From assembly GCA_958352855.1 (NCBI GenBank), contig CATWQE010000016.1:1-50596 (forward strand): a DNA stretch of 50,596 nucleotides, read 5' to 3'. Numbering within the stretch: position 1 is the first letter of the stretch; every line of letters begins with the position of its first letter. Source of the stretch: an uncultured Bacillota bacterium. Lineage in GTDB: Bacteria > Bacillota > Clostridia > Lachnospirales > Lachnospiraceae. A model generated the notes under the pieces. The model was not told the DNA's origin and searched no databases. It saw only the letters and a program-made list of their open reading frames with translations. This document shows positions 1 to 8,760 of this stretch, in pieces. Both the position numbers and the translations under genes were made by a program.

Positions 1-101
1 AAAGAAGTAAGACCCCTTGAAGACGACGAGGTAGATAGGGCAGAGGTGGAAGTGCAGCAATGTATGGAGCTGACTGCTACTAATCGGTCGAGGGCTTGAC
101 C
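1..101 (+). rRNA. rrl: 23S ribosomal RNA, 3' end (partial)
   Basis: The first ~100 bases match the conserved 3' end of bacterial 23S rRNA, including the stretch around GACGACGAGGT and the terminal GGTCGAGGGCTTGACC. The gene starts before the window. The 3' boundary is estimated from the end of the conserved sequence. No 5S rRNA or tRNA gene follows before the terminator at 181-222, so this looks like the end of the rRNA operon. Confidence 0.95.
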
Positions 102-180
102 AAAGGAACGGAAGTTCCAGTGGCAGAGTTGGAAGGTTTGAGTTTTGTATATGTGGTTTTGAAGGTACACGATATAAAAA

Positions 181-222
181 GAGATTATTACTAAGCTTAA
201 AATTAGTAATAATCTCTTTTTT
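181..222 (+). terminator. Rho-independent terminator of the rRNA operon
   Basis: A perfect 14-bp stem (181-194 with 203-216) encloses an 8-base loop and runs into seven Ts. It lies about 80 bases after the 23S end. The spacer 102-180 holds no tRNA or 5S sequence that I can recognise. Confidence 0.92.
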
Positions 223-224
223 GT

Positions 225-238
225 TGTTAGCGCTTACT
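225..238. promoter_or_regulatory. CRE-like / LacI-family operator-like palindrome
   Basis: TGTTAGCGCTTACT fits the CcpA catabolite-responsive element consensus (TGWAARCGYTWWCW) with about one mismatch and has the central CG of LacI-family sites. It lies about 150 bp upstream of the regulator promoter and just after the rRNA terminator. Its role is uncertain; such a site could bring carbon catabolite control to the sugar locus that follows. Confidence 0.35.
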
Positions 239-375
239 TTCTTGTCTTCGAAGCATATGTATTTTCCTGACTATAAATAGGTATGATATTACTGATGATA
301 TATACAATATAAATAAAAAATATACTGAAAATATAGTAAAAATATAAAAATAAACGAAACCAGGAAAAAAATAGA

Positions 376-404
376 TTGACATATTCGGCGTATTGTATTA
401 TTAT
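376..404 (+). promoter_or_regulatory. Promoter of the LacI-family regulator
   Basis: TTGACA (376-381) and TATTAT (399-404) are separated by 17 bp, a near-consensus sigma-A promoter. The palindromic operator at 418-431 lies just downstream, around the expected transcription start. That arrangement suits autorepression. The rest of 239-375 is AT-rich with no gene visible. Confidence 0.75.
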
Positions 405-417
405 TAGTTTACAAAAA

Positions 418-431
418 CAAAAACGTTTTTG
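418..431. promoter_or_regulatory. Operator 1 (CAAAAACGTTTTTG)
   Basis: A perfect 14-bp palindrome with a central CG, typical of LacI-family operators. An identical copy lies at 1520-1533, before the transporter operon. Two identical sites flanking a LacI-family gene strongly suggest this regulator binds both and controls itself and the operon. Confidence 0.8.
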
Positions 432-457
432 GGAATGAAAATGAAAGGTGCTTTGAT

Positions 458-1477
458 ATGACTGTTTCAATTAGAGATGTTGCAAAAGCAGCAGGTGTTT
501 CTGTCAGCACAGTTTCTAGGGCACTGAATGGATATACAGATGTAAGTGAAAAGACCAGAAAGAAAATTCAGCAGACTGTACAGGAATTGGGGTACATACC
601 TAATCAAAGTGCCAAAAATCTTTCATCTAAAACCAATCAGAATATTGCATTGATTATTAGTGACCTTGGAAAAGAAGAAAAATTGGATGAATTTACAGGA
701 AATATTCTGCGGGGAGCTTACGAGTATGTAAATGAGAGAGGAATTACCATAGCAACTTATGGTATAGATGCACGTATGCAGAGGGAAAGAACTCTGAGGG
801 ACTTATGTGCAGAATATAGTTTAGCTGGAGTTATGCTTTTGGGAATGAGAATTCAGGATCCATATCTTGTAGAGGCAAAGGAGTTAGATATTCCCTGTGT
901 TTTAGTTGACACCTATGTAGAAGGAAAGAATACAGCTACGGTAACTACAGATGATAGACAGGCTTTTGAAGAAATAACAGATTATGTTTTAGACAAAGGG
1001 TATCAGGAAGTAGTGCTAATCAAGGGAAGACAGGAAGCGGAAGTAACTCACAAGAGATATCAGGGATTTCAGAAATCTTTAGAAAAACATCACCTGTTAA
1101 TGCAGCAAGCAGAGATTTACCTCTGTGATTTCAGGGAAGAAGAAGCCTTTAAAAGTGCCAGAGCATACATAGAAAAATATGGCAAATCCAGGGCGCGCGC
1201 CTTTATCTGCATGAGCGATATTATGGCATTAGGTGTATGCAGAGCTATTCATGCATGCGGATATGAGATACCGGAAGATTTTTCAGTTACAGGTTTTGAC
1301 GGACTATATACTCTAAGATATATTAAGCCGGGAATTACTACAATAGACCAGAATGTTAGCGCAAAAGGCTATGAGGGGATGCGTATTCTTTATGAGATGC
1401 TGCAAGGAAAGAGAGATACATCTATGGTTTATGTTCCCTATAAATTAATTATAAGAGATTCGGTAGATTTAGTATGA
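458..1477 (+). CDS. LacI-family transcriptional regulator of the alpha-glucobiose locus
   Basis: A 339-residue LacI/GalR-type repressor. The N-terminus (residues 1-55, with SIRDVAKAAGVSVSTVSRAL) is the standard LacI helix-turn-helix plus hinge helix. The rest resembles a periplasmic-binding-protein fold that binds the sugar effector. The length is normal for the family. The gene has its own promoter and an operator at its transcription start, and the same operator precedes the next gene, so it probably represses itself and the importer/GH65/pgmB operon until an inducing sugar binds. The effector is unknown; an alpha-linked glucobiose or a breakdown product would fit the neighbours. Family assignment is certain, target assignment likely. 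Confidence 0.93.
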   Translation: MTVSIRDVAKAAGVSVSTVSRALNGYTDVSEKTRKKIQQTVQELGYIPNQSAKNLSSKTNQNIALIISDLGKEEKLDEFTGNILRGAYEYVNERGITIATYGIDARMQRERTLRDLCAEYSLAGVMLLGMRIQDPYLVEAKELDIPCVLVDTYVEGKNTATVTTDDRQAFEEITDYVLDKGYQEVVLIKGRQEAEVTHKRYQGFQKSLEKHHLLMQQAEIYLCDFREEEAFKSARAYIEKYGKSRARAFICMSDIMALGVCRAIHACGYEIPEDFSVTGFDGLYTLRYIKPGITTIDQNVSAKGYEGMRILYEMLQGKRDTSMVYVPYKLIIRDSVDLV

Positions 1478-1478
1478 A

Positions 1479-1508
1479 TTTAAAAAGCAGTAAAAGCTGC
1501 TTTTTAAA
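1479..1508 (+). terminator. Terminator of the regulator gene
   Basis: A 12-bp stem (1479-1490 with 1497-1508) around a 6-base loop, with five Ts in the 3' arm, directly follows the regulator stop codon. It should separate the regulator transcript from the transporter operon, though the AT-rich stem may allow read-through. Confidence 0.7.
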
Positions 1509-1519
1509 ATACAGGTTTT

Positions 1520-1533
1520 CAAAAACGTTTTTG
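1520..1533. promoter_or_regulatory. Operator 2, before the ABC/GH65 operon
   Basis: An exact copy of the CAAAAACGTTTTTG palindrome found at 418-431, about 40 bp before the binding-protein start codon. No clear -35/-10 pair is visible; the operator must overlap or closely follow the operon promoter. Confidence 0.8.
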
Positions 1534-1574
1534 TAACTTTTAAAAACCAAAATTAATTAAAGGAGGTAGAGCAA

Positions 1575-2912
1575 ATGAAGCTCAAGAAAGTAACAGCTTT
1601 AGCATTGGCAACTGTAATGGCATTGGGGTTAGCAGCGTGCGGAGGTAATGAAAAAAAAGAGAGCAGTAAAAATGAAGATGGGGTTGTGGAATTGAAATTT
1701 CCTACTTATCTTGCGGGAGAAAATGTAGGGGCTACATTTTTTCTTCCACAGGTAGAGCGGTTTAATGAAAAGTATGAGGGAAAATATAAAATTACTGTAG
1801 AGGAAGTACCACAGGCTTCCTATGCAGATAAGATTAAACAGTTAGCGCAACAGAAGAAACTACCTGTTCTGGTACATGCTCCAGGCTCCGGTGGTATTGA
1901 TACACAGTGGTTCCAGCAGGTTGCTTTAGCAAATGATATGGTATATGATTTATCAGATTTTGCGGAAGAGAATCCAGATGTAGCAAAAAACTGGGTTCCT
2001 GAATCTAAGGAATTTTGTACGGTGGATGGGAAATTGATTTGTAAACCACTTAGCGTTTTAAAACCAGTGGGATTATTTTACAACAGTTCTATGTATGAAC
2101 CGGAAAAAGATATCAAAGATATGACTGTAGAAGAATTTACAGAGAGCCTGGGAGAGAATAAAATTGCTTTCCAGACAGCAGAGAACGGATGGACAACGCA
2201 GCTTCTTCTTTCTGCTTTGATTGCAAATGAAGAAGGTGGTGTAGAATTATTAAATGAAAATGCAGCAGATAAGCTTTGGGATTATTCTGACCCGGCAATA
2301 GTGAATGCTGTTACAAAATTACAGAAAATGATGCAGACAAATGCTTCTGCAAATACGGTAGGAGCTGCTTATGCAGACGCTGCAAACGCATTTATGAGCA
2401 AAAATGCTTCCATTATCTGCAATGGATCCTGGATGTCTTCTGAGTTTGAAGAAGGTTCTGAAGATAAATGGAGTAACGAGTTTAATGGAGCAGATGTAAA
2501 GGCAACAATTTATCCAGGAAATATTGCTTTAGTTAATCCAAGTAACTATGGAGAATTCTGGGTTTCCAATACAGCTAGTGATGAGGAAAAAGAAGCAGCA
2601 GAGGCATTCCTGGCATTTAGAGATTCTCAGGAGGAGATAGAAGCTTTAGTGTTGGCAGAAGGAGGTATTGCTCCTCAGATTACCTATTCTGAGAACTTCC
2701 TCACAGAATTGGAAAAGACACCTCTTTTATACCAGTTATCTGAAAGCATGGGAGAAGAAACAGTTTATTCCGCATCTTTAGGTGATGTATTCCCTGCTTC
2801 TGTAGCAGATGTAGAGTTTGGCAAACTGCTTCCAAAGCTCATTGACAATACATTAACACCAGAACAGTTCTGCGAAGAATTGACAAAGAAAGCAGAGGAA
2901 GCGAAACAGTAA
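1575..2912 (+). CDS. Sugar ABC transporter substrate-binding lipoprotein
   Basis: A 445-residue family-1 (MalE-like) extracellular solute-binding protein. It has a lipoprotein signal peptide with lipobox LAAC and acylation at Cys22, then a Gly/Ser/Glu/Lys-rich tether, so it is anchored outside the membrane. The ribosome binding site AAAGGAGG lies just before the ATG. It is the first gene of an operon with two permeases, a GH65 phosphorylase and beta-phosphoglucomutase. That context suggests it captures an alpha-linked glucobiose or short oligosaccharide. The gene order matches E. coli ycjN-ycjO-ycjP with ycjT-ycjU. Family is firm; ligand is inferred. Confidence 0.9.
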   Translation: MKLKKVTALALATVMALGLAACGGNEKKESSKNEDGVVELKFPTYLAGENVGATFFLPQVERFNEKYEGKYKITVEEVPQASYADKIKQLAQQKKLPVLVHAPGSGGIDTQWFQQVALANDMVYDLSDFAEENPDVAKNWVPESKEFCTVDGKLICKPLSVLKPVGLFYNSSMYEPEKDIKDMTVEEFTESLGENKIAFQTAENGWTTQLLLSALIANEEGGVELLNENAADKLWDYSDPAIVNAVTKLQKMMQTNASANTVGAAYADAANAFMSKNASIICNGSWMSSEFEEGSEDKWSNEFNGADVKATIYPGNIALVNPSNYGEFWVSNTASDEEKEAAEAFLAFRDSQEEIEALVLAEGGIAPQITYSENFLTELEKTPLLYQLSESMGEETVYSASLGDVFPASVADVEFGKLLPKLIDNTLTPEQFCEELTKKAEEAKQ

Positions 2913-3031
2913 AATATTTGCAGAATAATTGAAGGTATATCAGATAGGCTTCAATTATTATAAGGAAAGCAAGCTGCGCAAAAAGGATTTTTCTCTTTGT
3001 GACAGCTTGTTTTAAAGAAAGGAGTGCAAAG

Positions 3032-3931
3032 ATGAAAAAAAGAGAAAACATGGCAATCAGCAAACTGGAAAAAAGAAACTATAAATGGATTTATCTTTTC
3101 CTGCTCCCATCCCTTTTGGTTTTTCTTGTATTTTATCTTCAGCCGATTATTACGGTATTTTATACATCTTTGACAAAGTGGGATGGATTTAATAGTCCTT
3201 CCTTCATTGGCTTTCAAAATTATGTAGATATGTTTCAAAATGAAGCATTTTTGATTTCTCTTAAAAACATTGTCCTGTGGTCTTTGATTGCAGGAACCCT
3301 GCATGTGGGATTTGGTGTGTTAGTAGCATTTGTTTTATATCATAAACCTAAGGGATGGAAGTTTACCAGAACTGTTTTTATGATTCCCAATGTAATTTCT
3401 GCAGCAGCATGGGCTATGATTTATAAGTTTATCTTCAATGATGAAATGGGAATTTTAAATAATCTGATTCGGAAGATTAATCCGGATTTTCATGTTCAGT
3501 GGTTTTATGATTCTCCATATGCCTTTTGGGCAGTTACTTTTACCTGGTTGTTTTACTCTGTTATTGTTACTCTGGTTGTTTTAAATGACCTTATGGCTAT
3601 CCCGGAGGAATTGACAGAAGCAGCAAAGGTAGATGGAGCTACAGGATGGCAGATTACCAGGCGGATTCATCTTCCCCTTTGCAGGAACGCTATCGGTACA
3701 GGCGTCATTTGTTCTATTACAGCGAGAATTGCTATGTATGAACAAATTGCTTTGACAACTGCAGGCGGTCCTGGAGATGATACCATGAACCTTCCAATTA
3801 TCCTGGTGAAATCTATTCAGGATATGAAATATGGATACGCTAACGCCAACGGTGTGATTATGTTTATTCTTGGCCTGGTGATTCTGGCTGTAGTAAATAA
3901 AGCATTTAAGATGAATGAGAGCGTTTATTAA
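3032..3931 (+). CDS. Sugar ABC transporter permease (MalF/UgpA type)
   Basis: A 299-residue inner-membrane permease with about six hydrophobic segments and the EAA loop that contacts the ATPase (EELTEAAKVDGATGWQ, near residues 190-205). I use the ATG at 3032, which follows AAAGGAG at good spacing; an upstream in-frame GTG at 2999 has no such site. It is the first of two permeases that together form the channel. No ATPase gene is present in the operon, so a shared MsmX/MsmK-type ATPase is expected. Confidence 0.92.
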   Translation: MKKRENMAISKLEKRNYKWIYLFLLPSLLVFLVFYLQPIITVFYTSLTKWDGFNSPSFIGFQNYVDMFQNEAFLISLKNIVLWSLIAGTLHVGFGVLVAFVLYHKPKGWKFTRTVFMIPNVISAAAWAMIYKFIFNDEMGILNNLIRKINPDFHVQWFYDSPYAFWAVTFTWLFYSVIVTLVVLNDLMAIPEELTEAAKVDGATGWQITRRIHLPLCRNAIGTGVICSITARIAMYEQIALTTAGGPGDDTMNLPIILVKSIQDMKYGYANANGVIMFILGLVILAVVNKAFKMNESVY

Positions 3932-3947
3932 GAAAGGAGTATCAGCT

Positions 3948-4781
3948 ATGGAAAAAGTGAAAAAAATCGGAGTTAAGATCTTCATGTACGTTGTGATGCT
4001 CTTTACCATTATTGTTTCTATATTTCCCATTATCTGGGTGATTATGTCTGCGTTTAAAACCAATGCACAGATTTTATCCAGTCCGTTTTCGCTGCCTACC
4101 AGCATTAGTTTTGATGCATTTGTATATATTTTTGAGAAGTATGATTTTGTGCAGTATTTTATTAATTCGGTATTGATTTGTGTAGTTTCGACGCTGCTTT
4201 CCCTGGTGTTTTTTGCGATGGGAGGCTATGTGATTGCAAAATTTCGATTCCCTGGAAAAAATCTGATTTTTGCTTTGTTTACCATTACACTTTTAGTTCC
4301 GGCACAATCTAAGGCACAGCCTTTGTTCTCTTTGGTTATGAAGGCGGATTTATATGACAATATCTGGGGCGTAGCATTGGTATATTTGTCTATGGGGCTT
4401 GCCATGTCTATGTTTATTTTGAAATCTACATTTATGGCTATTCCAAAATCTTTGGATGAGGCGGCAATTTTAGATGGGGCTGGATTTTTCACTACATTTT
4501 GGAAGATTAATTTTCCATTGGCAAAGAGTGGTCTGGCAACAGCAGGAATTTTAATGTTTTTAAATAACTGGAATGAATATTTTTATGCGTCCCTGCTTAC
4601 TTCTTCGGACAAGAACAGAACTTTGCCATTGGCATTACAGTTCTTTACAGAAGCATTTTCTTATGATTATACAAAATTATTTGCAGCGTTGACTGTGGTT
4701 GTCCTCCCCGGAATCCTTCTATATGCTTGCGCTCAGGAACAGGTACAGGCATCTGTGGCAGCCTCAGGAGTAAAAGGATAA
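3948..4781 (+). CDS. Sugar ABC transporter permease (MalG/UgpE type)
   Basis: A 277-residue partner permease with six hydrophobic segments and a clear EAA loop (KSLDEAAILDGAGFFTTF). The start at 3948 is preferred over the in-frame ATG at 3915, because AAAGGAG sits seven bases before 3948 and the earlier ATG lies inside the end of the preceding gene. The gap to the first permease is 16 bp, typical of one transcript. With that permease it carries the sugar into the cytoplasm, where the GH65 enzyme encoded next can act. Confidence 0.92.
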   Translation: MEKVKKIGVKIFMYVVMLFTIIVSIFPIIWVIMSAFKTNAQILSSPFSLPTSISFDAFVYIFEKYDFVQYFINSVLICVVSTLLSLVFFAMGGYVIAKFRFPGKNLIFALFTITLLVPAQSKAQPLFSLVMKADLYDNIWGVALVYLSMGLAMSMFILKSTFMAIPKSLDEAAILDGAGFFTTFWKINFPLAKSGLATAGILMFLNNWNEYFYASLLTSSDKNRTLPLALQFFTEAFSYDYTKLFAALTVVVLPGILLYACAQEQVQASVAASGVKG

Positions 4782-4803
4782 AGACAGGAAAGGAAAACAG
4801 TGT

Positions 4804-7137
4804 ATGAAGATTATGAAATATGATGCGGGAAGTGGAGAATTAAAAAACTGGCTCATTCAGGAGAGCTCTTTTGATGAAAGGTACCTTGGTAAATGTGAAG
4901 CAATTTTTGCACAAGGCAATGGATATCTGGGAATTCGTAATGCACTTGAGGAAGCATATACAGGAGAAGTGAGAAACACTTTTTTGACGGGAACTTTTAA
5001 TAAAGCTTCTAAAGGTGAAGTGACAGAACTTCCTAATCTTCCGGACATGACTGGAGTATCTATTGCTATAGATGGACATCAGTTAAATTTATCCCAAGGA
5101 GAATTACAGGAATATTCCAGAACCATGAATTTGAAAAATGGAGAGGTTGTACGGAAAATTTCATGGGTTAGTCCAACAGGAGTGGGATTTAAGGCAGAGT
5201 TTAAAAGAATCGTGTCTCTGGCAGAAGAGCACACCATGGCTTGTTCTATAGATTTTTCTGTGAATCAGGATGTACAGGTGATTTTAGAAACTGGTGTGGA
5301 TGGGAGTGTTACCAATAGCGGAGCACAGCACTTTGAAGAGATAAGCCGGCGAATTTATGGGGGAAGAGATATGGAATATCTTTCCCAAACAACCGAGTCT
5401 AAGGTTTGGATTGCACAGCATGGAGCCTGTAGTCTGAATGCTCCAGCTTCTGTGTTACCTGTTATGGGAAGACGAACATTAACCAATCGTTATACTATTC
5501 AGGCAGAGGCAGGAAAGAATGTACATTTTGAAAAGATTTCTGTGTTTCATTCTTCCAGAGACCAGAAGTATGTGGATGTAAAACCAGAAGAAATCAAAGA
5601 AATTTTGAAAAAGGATGGAATGGAAGTTTTAAAAAGTGGATTTGCCAAAGGATATAAGGGTTTAAAACAGGAAAGTACAGAAAAATGGAGAAAATACTGG
5701 GAAGAGAGTGATATCCAAATCCAAGGAGAGGCAGATTTTGATCAGTTGGCTGTTCGTTTTGCTCTGTATCATTTGAATATTATGGTGAAACATGATGACA
5801 ATCGTGTGGGAATCGGAGCTAAGGCGCTAACAGGAGAAGGATATAAGGGACATTCTTTCTGGGATACAGAGATGTTTATTCTTCCTTATTTTACCTTCAC
5901 CAGACCAGAAACTGCCAGAACCCTGTTGGAATATCGTTATAGAAATCTTTATGGGGCTCATTTAAAGGCAAAAGAACAGGGATATGAAGGAGCTATGTAT
6001 CCATGGGAGTGCGCCTGGGTGGATGATGGAGAAGTAACACCGCTTTATATGGGAGCTGATGTGGTGACAGGTAAGATTACCAAATGCTGGACTGGAATTA
6101 TCGAACACCATATTTCAGCGGATATTTCTTATGCAGTGGAGCAATATTATCTGGTGACCGGAGATCAGGATTATATGAACCAGTGCGGATATGAGATTAT
6201 TCTGGATACAGCTCTGTTTTGGGCAAGCAGAGTAGAGTATAACCAGGAAAAGGATCGGTATGAAATTCTGGATGTGATTGGGCCAGACGAGTATAAAGAA
6301 CATGTAGATAATAATGCGTATACCAATTATATGGCTGCTTATAACATGAAACAGGCGCTGAAGATTATGGAAGAATTACCAAAAGAAAATCCAGAGGTAT
6401 ACAAGAGATTGGACGAAAAACTTTCCTTCTCCAAAATGAAAGAAAAGATTGAGAATTGTATACATAAGTTATATCTCCCTGTACCAAATGAGGATGGCAT
6501 TATTCCCCAGTCCGATCAGTTCCTGAATCTGAAAAAATTAGATTTGACTAAGTATAAAGAGTCAAAAGAGGTTTTGACAATTTATAAAGATTTTAATACA
6601 GAGCAGCTAAATCAATATATGGTTTCCAAACAGGCAGATACAGTAATGCTGCTGTTCCTGTTGGATACATTGTTTGATGAAGAAATAAAGAAGAAAAATT
6701 TTATTTTCTATGAAGATAAAACACTTCACGATTCTTCTCTCAGCAAATCCACACATGCGATTCTGGCTAATGATTTTGGACTTCAGGATATGGCATATGA
6801 TCTTTATGAGAGAGCCTTGAAAATTGACCTGGGTCCACAGATGAAATCTTCCGATGAAGGTATTCACAGTGCTTCCACAGGGGGAATTTGGGAGAGTACA
6901 ATTATGGGATTCGGCGGTGTGAGAATGGAAGGAGAACATTTGCGCATTGTACCTAAGTTGCCACAGAAGTGGAATAAATTAGTTTTTCCTTTGCGGTTTA
7001 AAGGAGAACCGCTGAAAGTAGAAGTGGAAAAAGATGTGGTGCTTGTGGAAAACAGGGGTACAAATCAGGTATCTTTGTTGATAGGAAAAGAGTTTGTGAA
7101 TATTCCGGCAGGACATAAAGTACAGAAACCATTATAA
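4804..7137 (+). CDS. GH65 disaccharide phosphorylase, kojibiose-phosphorylase (YcjT) type
   Basis: A 777-residue glycoside hydrolase family 65 inverting phosphorylase, a normal length for the family. It cleaves an alpha-glucoside with phosphate to give beta-glucose 1-phosphate. Visible marks are GNGYLGIR near residue 39, the substrate-pocket FWDTE near 352-356, and GPDEYKEHVDNNAYTNYMA with the predicted general acid Glu496. The N-terminal beta-sandwich, the GEVTELPNLPDMTG segment, LTGEGYKGHSFWDTE and HDSSLSKSTH closely resemble E. coli YcjT as I remember it, which is reported to act on kojibiose. That suggests alpha-1,2-glucobiose as substrate; nigerose, maltose or trehalose remain possible. 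It is cytoplasmic (no signal peptide), and pgmB follows 14 bp later. Confidence 0.9.
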   Translation: MKIMKYDAGSGELKNWLIQESSFDERYLGKCEAIFAQGNGYLGIRNALEEAYTGEVRNTFLTGTFNKASKGEVTELPNLPDMTGVSIAIDGHQLNLSQGELQEYSRTMNLKNGEVVRKISWVSPTGVGFKAEFKRIVSLAEEHTMACSIDFSVNQDVQVILETGVDGSVTNSGAQHFEEISRRIYGGRDMEYLSQTTESKVWIAQHGACSLNAPASVLPVMGRRTLTNRYTIQAEAGKNVHFEKISVFHSSRDQKYVDVKPEEIKEILKKDGMEVLKSGFAKGYKGLKQESTEKWRKYWEESDIQIQGEADFDQLAVRFALYHLNIMVKHDDNRVGIGAKALTGEGYKGHSFWDTEMFILPYFTFTRPETARTLLEYRYRNLYGAHLKAKEQGYEGAMYPWECAWVDDGEVTPLYMGADVVTGKITKCWTGIIEHHISADISYAVEQYYLVTGDQDYMNQCGYEIILDTALFWASRVEYNQEKDRYEILDVIGPDEYKEHVDNNAYTNYMAAYNMKQALKIMEELPKENPEVYKRLDEKLSFSKMKEKIENCIHKLYLPVPNEDGIIPQSDQFLNLKKLDLTKYKESKEVLTIYKDFNTEQLNQYMVSKQADTVMLLFLLDTLFDEEIKKKNFIFYEDKTLHDSSLSKSTHAILANDFGLQDMAYDLYERALKIDLGPQMKSSDEGIHSASTGGIWESTIMGFGGVRMEGEHLRIVPKLPQKWNKLVFPLRFKGEPLKVEVEKDVVLVENRGTNQVSLLIGKEFVNIPAGHKVQKPL

Positions 7138-7151
7138 GGAGAGATAAAACT

Positions 7152-7793
7152 ATGAAATATCAGGGGATTATTTTTGATTTGGATGGAGTAATCTGTCATA
7201 CAGATAAGTACCATTATCAGGCCTGGAAGAAATTAGCAGATAAATTAGGGGTTTATTTTGATGAGGTTATTAACAACAGGTTGCGAGGGGTTAGCCGCAT
7301 GGAAAGTCTGAACATCATTCTGGAAAAGTGTGACCGGGAATTGACGATACAGGAAAAAGAGGCTTGTGCGAAAGAAAAAAATGAATTTTATAAAGAACTT
7401 TTGAAAAACATGACAACAGAAGATTTGAGTCAGGAAGTAAGGGAGACTTTAGAGCAACTAAGGGAAAAAGGTTTAAAACTGGCTATTGGATCTTCCAGCA
7501 AAAATGCAGGGTTTATTTTAGAAAGAATTGGACTTGGAGATTTTTTTGACGCAGTATCAGATGGAAACAATATTACTTTTTCAAAACCGGATCCAGAGGT
7601 ATTTTTAAAGGCAGCGCAGTTCCTGAATCTACAACCAGAGCAATGCCTGGTTGTAGAGGATGCAGAGGCAGGACTTCTGGCAGCCAAAAGAGGAAATATG
7701 GATTGTGCCGGTATAGGAGAAGCTGCTAAGTCTCACTTGGCAACGTATAAATTACGTGATTTTCAGGAGCTATTATCTGTTGTAGAAAAGTAG
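7152..7793 (+). CDS. pgmB: beta-phosphoglucomutase
   Basis: A 213-residue HAD-superfamily enzyme that converts beta-glucose 1-phosphate to glucose 6-phosphate. The N-terminus has the nucleophile motif DLDGV (Asp9, with Asp11 as acid/base) followed by HTDKYHYQAW, a beta-PGM signature that reads the sugar. Motif II is the Ser of GSSSKN, and motif III/IV is KPDPEVF and VVEDAEAG. It directly follows the GH65 phosphorylase, whose product is its substrate, as in ycjT-ycjU and in maltose phosphorylase loci. It completes an ATP-saving route into glycolysis and is the last gene of the operon. Confidence 0.94.
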   Translation: MKYQGIIFDLDGVICHTDKYHYQAWKKLADKLGVYFDEVINNRLRGVSRMESLNIILEKCDRELTIQEKEACAKEKNEFYKELLKNMTTEDLSQEVRETLEQLREKGLKLAIGSSSKNAGFILERIGLGDFFDAVSDGNNITFSKPDPEVFLKAAQFLNLQPEQCLVVEDAEAGLLAAKRGNMDCAGIGEAAKSHLATYKLRDFQELLSVVEK

Positions 7794-7811
7794 ATAAGAA
7801 ATATCACTGCA

Positions 7812-7851
7812 GGCTAGGAGAAGAAGAGATGCTTCCCCTAGCCACTTTTTT
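7812..7851 (+). terminator. Terminator of the GH65/pgmB operon
   Basis: The arms GGCTAGG (7812-7818) and CCTAGCC (7837-7843), with further pairing inside, are followed by a run of Ts. It lies between pgmB and the 3' end of the convergent gene on the minus strand. Confidence 0.8.
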
Positions 7852-7854
7852 ATT

Positions 7855-8667
7855 CTATGCTATATACCCTTTCCCCTCACCAATTTGCCCTCCTGTCATT
7901 AAATATTGTTTGACATTTCTCTGTAAACTGGTTTCTTCCGGTAAATCTTCTACAGGTATGTCCGGCTTTTTAAAGATCCACATCATGAAGTCAGTAGCGG
8001 TTTTATTTGTTTCAGTGATAGTAAATAAGTTTTGAAATTTAATGATGTTGGAGCTTTCCGGGAGAAGTTCCTTTAGCGCTGGGCTTAAAAGCCAGGAATG
8101 GCAGATATAGGTAACATTCGCATATTCTGCAGCATATTTTTCAAAAAAATCTTTGGCCATTTTCAGAGAGCTTTTGCAGTTGTATTCTGTGAGGATGGCA
8201 TCAGAGGGAATATGGATGGACACCATTTTTTCCTGATTTTCCATTATAGTTTCAAACTCCAGCTCTCCTAACCGGAATAGCTGTAAAGAAAGCTGTCTTC
8301 CGGTCCAGAAATCTCGGTCAAATCCATATTTACCATAACTCCTTTTGTGTTCTTTGACAAAACGTGTAAAGCATTTCATGGTATCTGTGAAAATCTGCTC
8401 TGATATTCCTTTTTCCTTATATTTTTCAAAGGAATAAGAGGCAGCAGACAGCATATAGAATAACATTTTAAATCCGTTGCCATCAGGCTTTAGAAATTCT
8501 TTCAAATATTTTTGAGAAGCTTCCCATAAACAAGGATTTGACAGATTTTCAATGTGTTTTTCATTGCCTGCTTTTTGGAGAGCGCATGTAGATTCTATGG
8601 AAAGTAATTCAGTCTGTACAATTTCTGGAAGTTCAATTAAGTTCATCATTTCTTTTAAGGTTTTCAT
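7855..8667 (-). CDS. GNAT-like acyltransferase-domain protein (NAT_N/GNAT_C type)
   Basis: A 270-residue soluble protein on the minus strand. The C-terminal half, including SIHIPSDAILTEYNCKSSLKM and the YICHSWLLSPAL segment, resembles the GNAT_C domain of Firmicute two-domain acyltransferase-like proteins, with an all-helical N-terminal domain. I recognise the family only from these motifs; the substrate is unknown. The start at 8667 is better than the ATG at 8673, because GGAGG lies only one base before the latter but seven before the former. It stands alone between two sugar loci, with a convergent terminator at its 3' end. Confidence 0.55.
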   Translation of the reverse strand: MKTLKEMMNLIELPEIVQTELLSIESTCALQKAGNEKHIENLSNPCLWEASQKYLKEFLKPDGNGFKMLFYMLSAASYSFEKYKEKGISEQIFTDTMKCFTRFVKEHKRSYGKYGFDRDFWTGRQLSLQLFRLGELEFETIMENQEKMVSIHIPSDAILTEYNCKSSLKMAKDFFEKYAAEYANVTYICHSWLLSPALKELLPESSNIIKFQNLFTITETNKTATDFMMWIFKKPDIPVEDLPEETSLQRNVKQYLMTGGQIGEGKGYIA

Positions 8668-8760
8668 AGTCATACCTCCAAGTGGTTTATAAATGTATTA
8701 TAGAGGGAAGAAAAAATAAGTTCAATATTATTTTTAACCGGAAATTGTCAGAGGTGCAGG

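Noticed and set aside
102..180. 5S rRNA gene after 23S
   Set aside because: The stretch is shorter than a 5S gene and has none of its conserved sequence blocks.
234..470. 78-codon minus-strand open frame before the LacI gene
   Set aside because: AT-rich sequence yields a Phe/Tyr/Ile-rich translation, it overlaps the regulator's promoter and operator, and has no ribosome binding site.
7829..8035. 68-codon plus-strand open frame
   Set aside because: It overlaps the pgmB terminator and lies opposite the acyltransferase-like gene, with no supporting motif.
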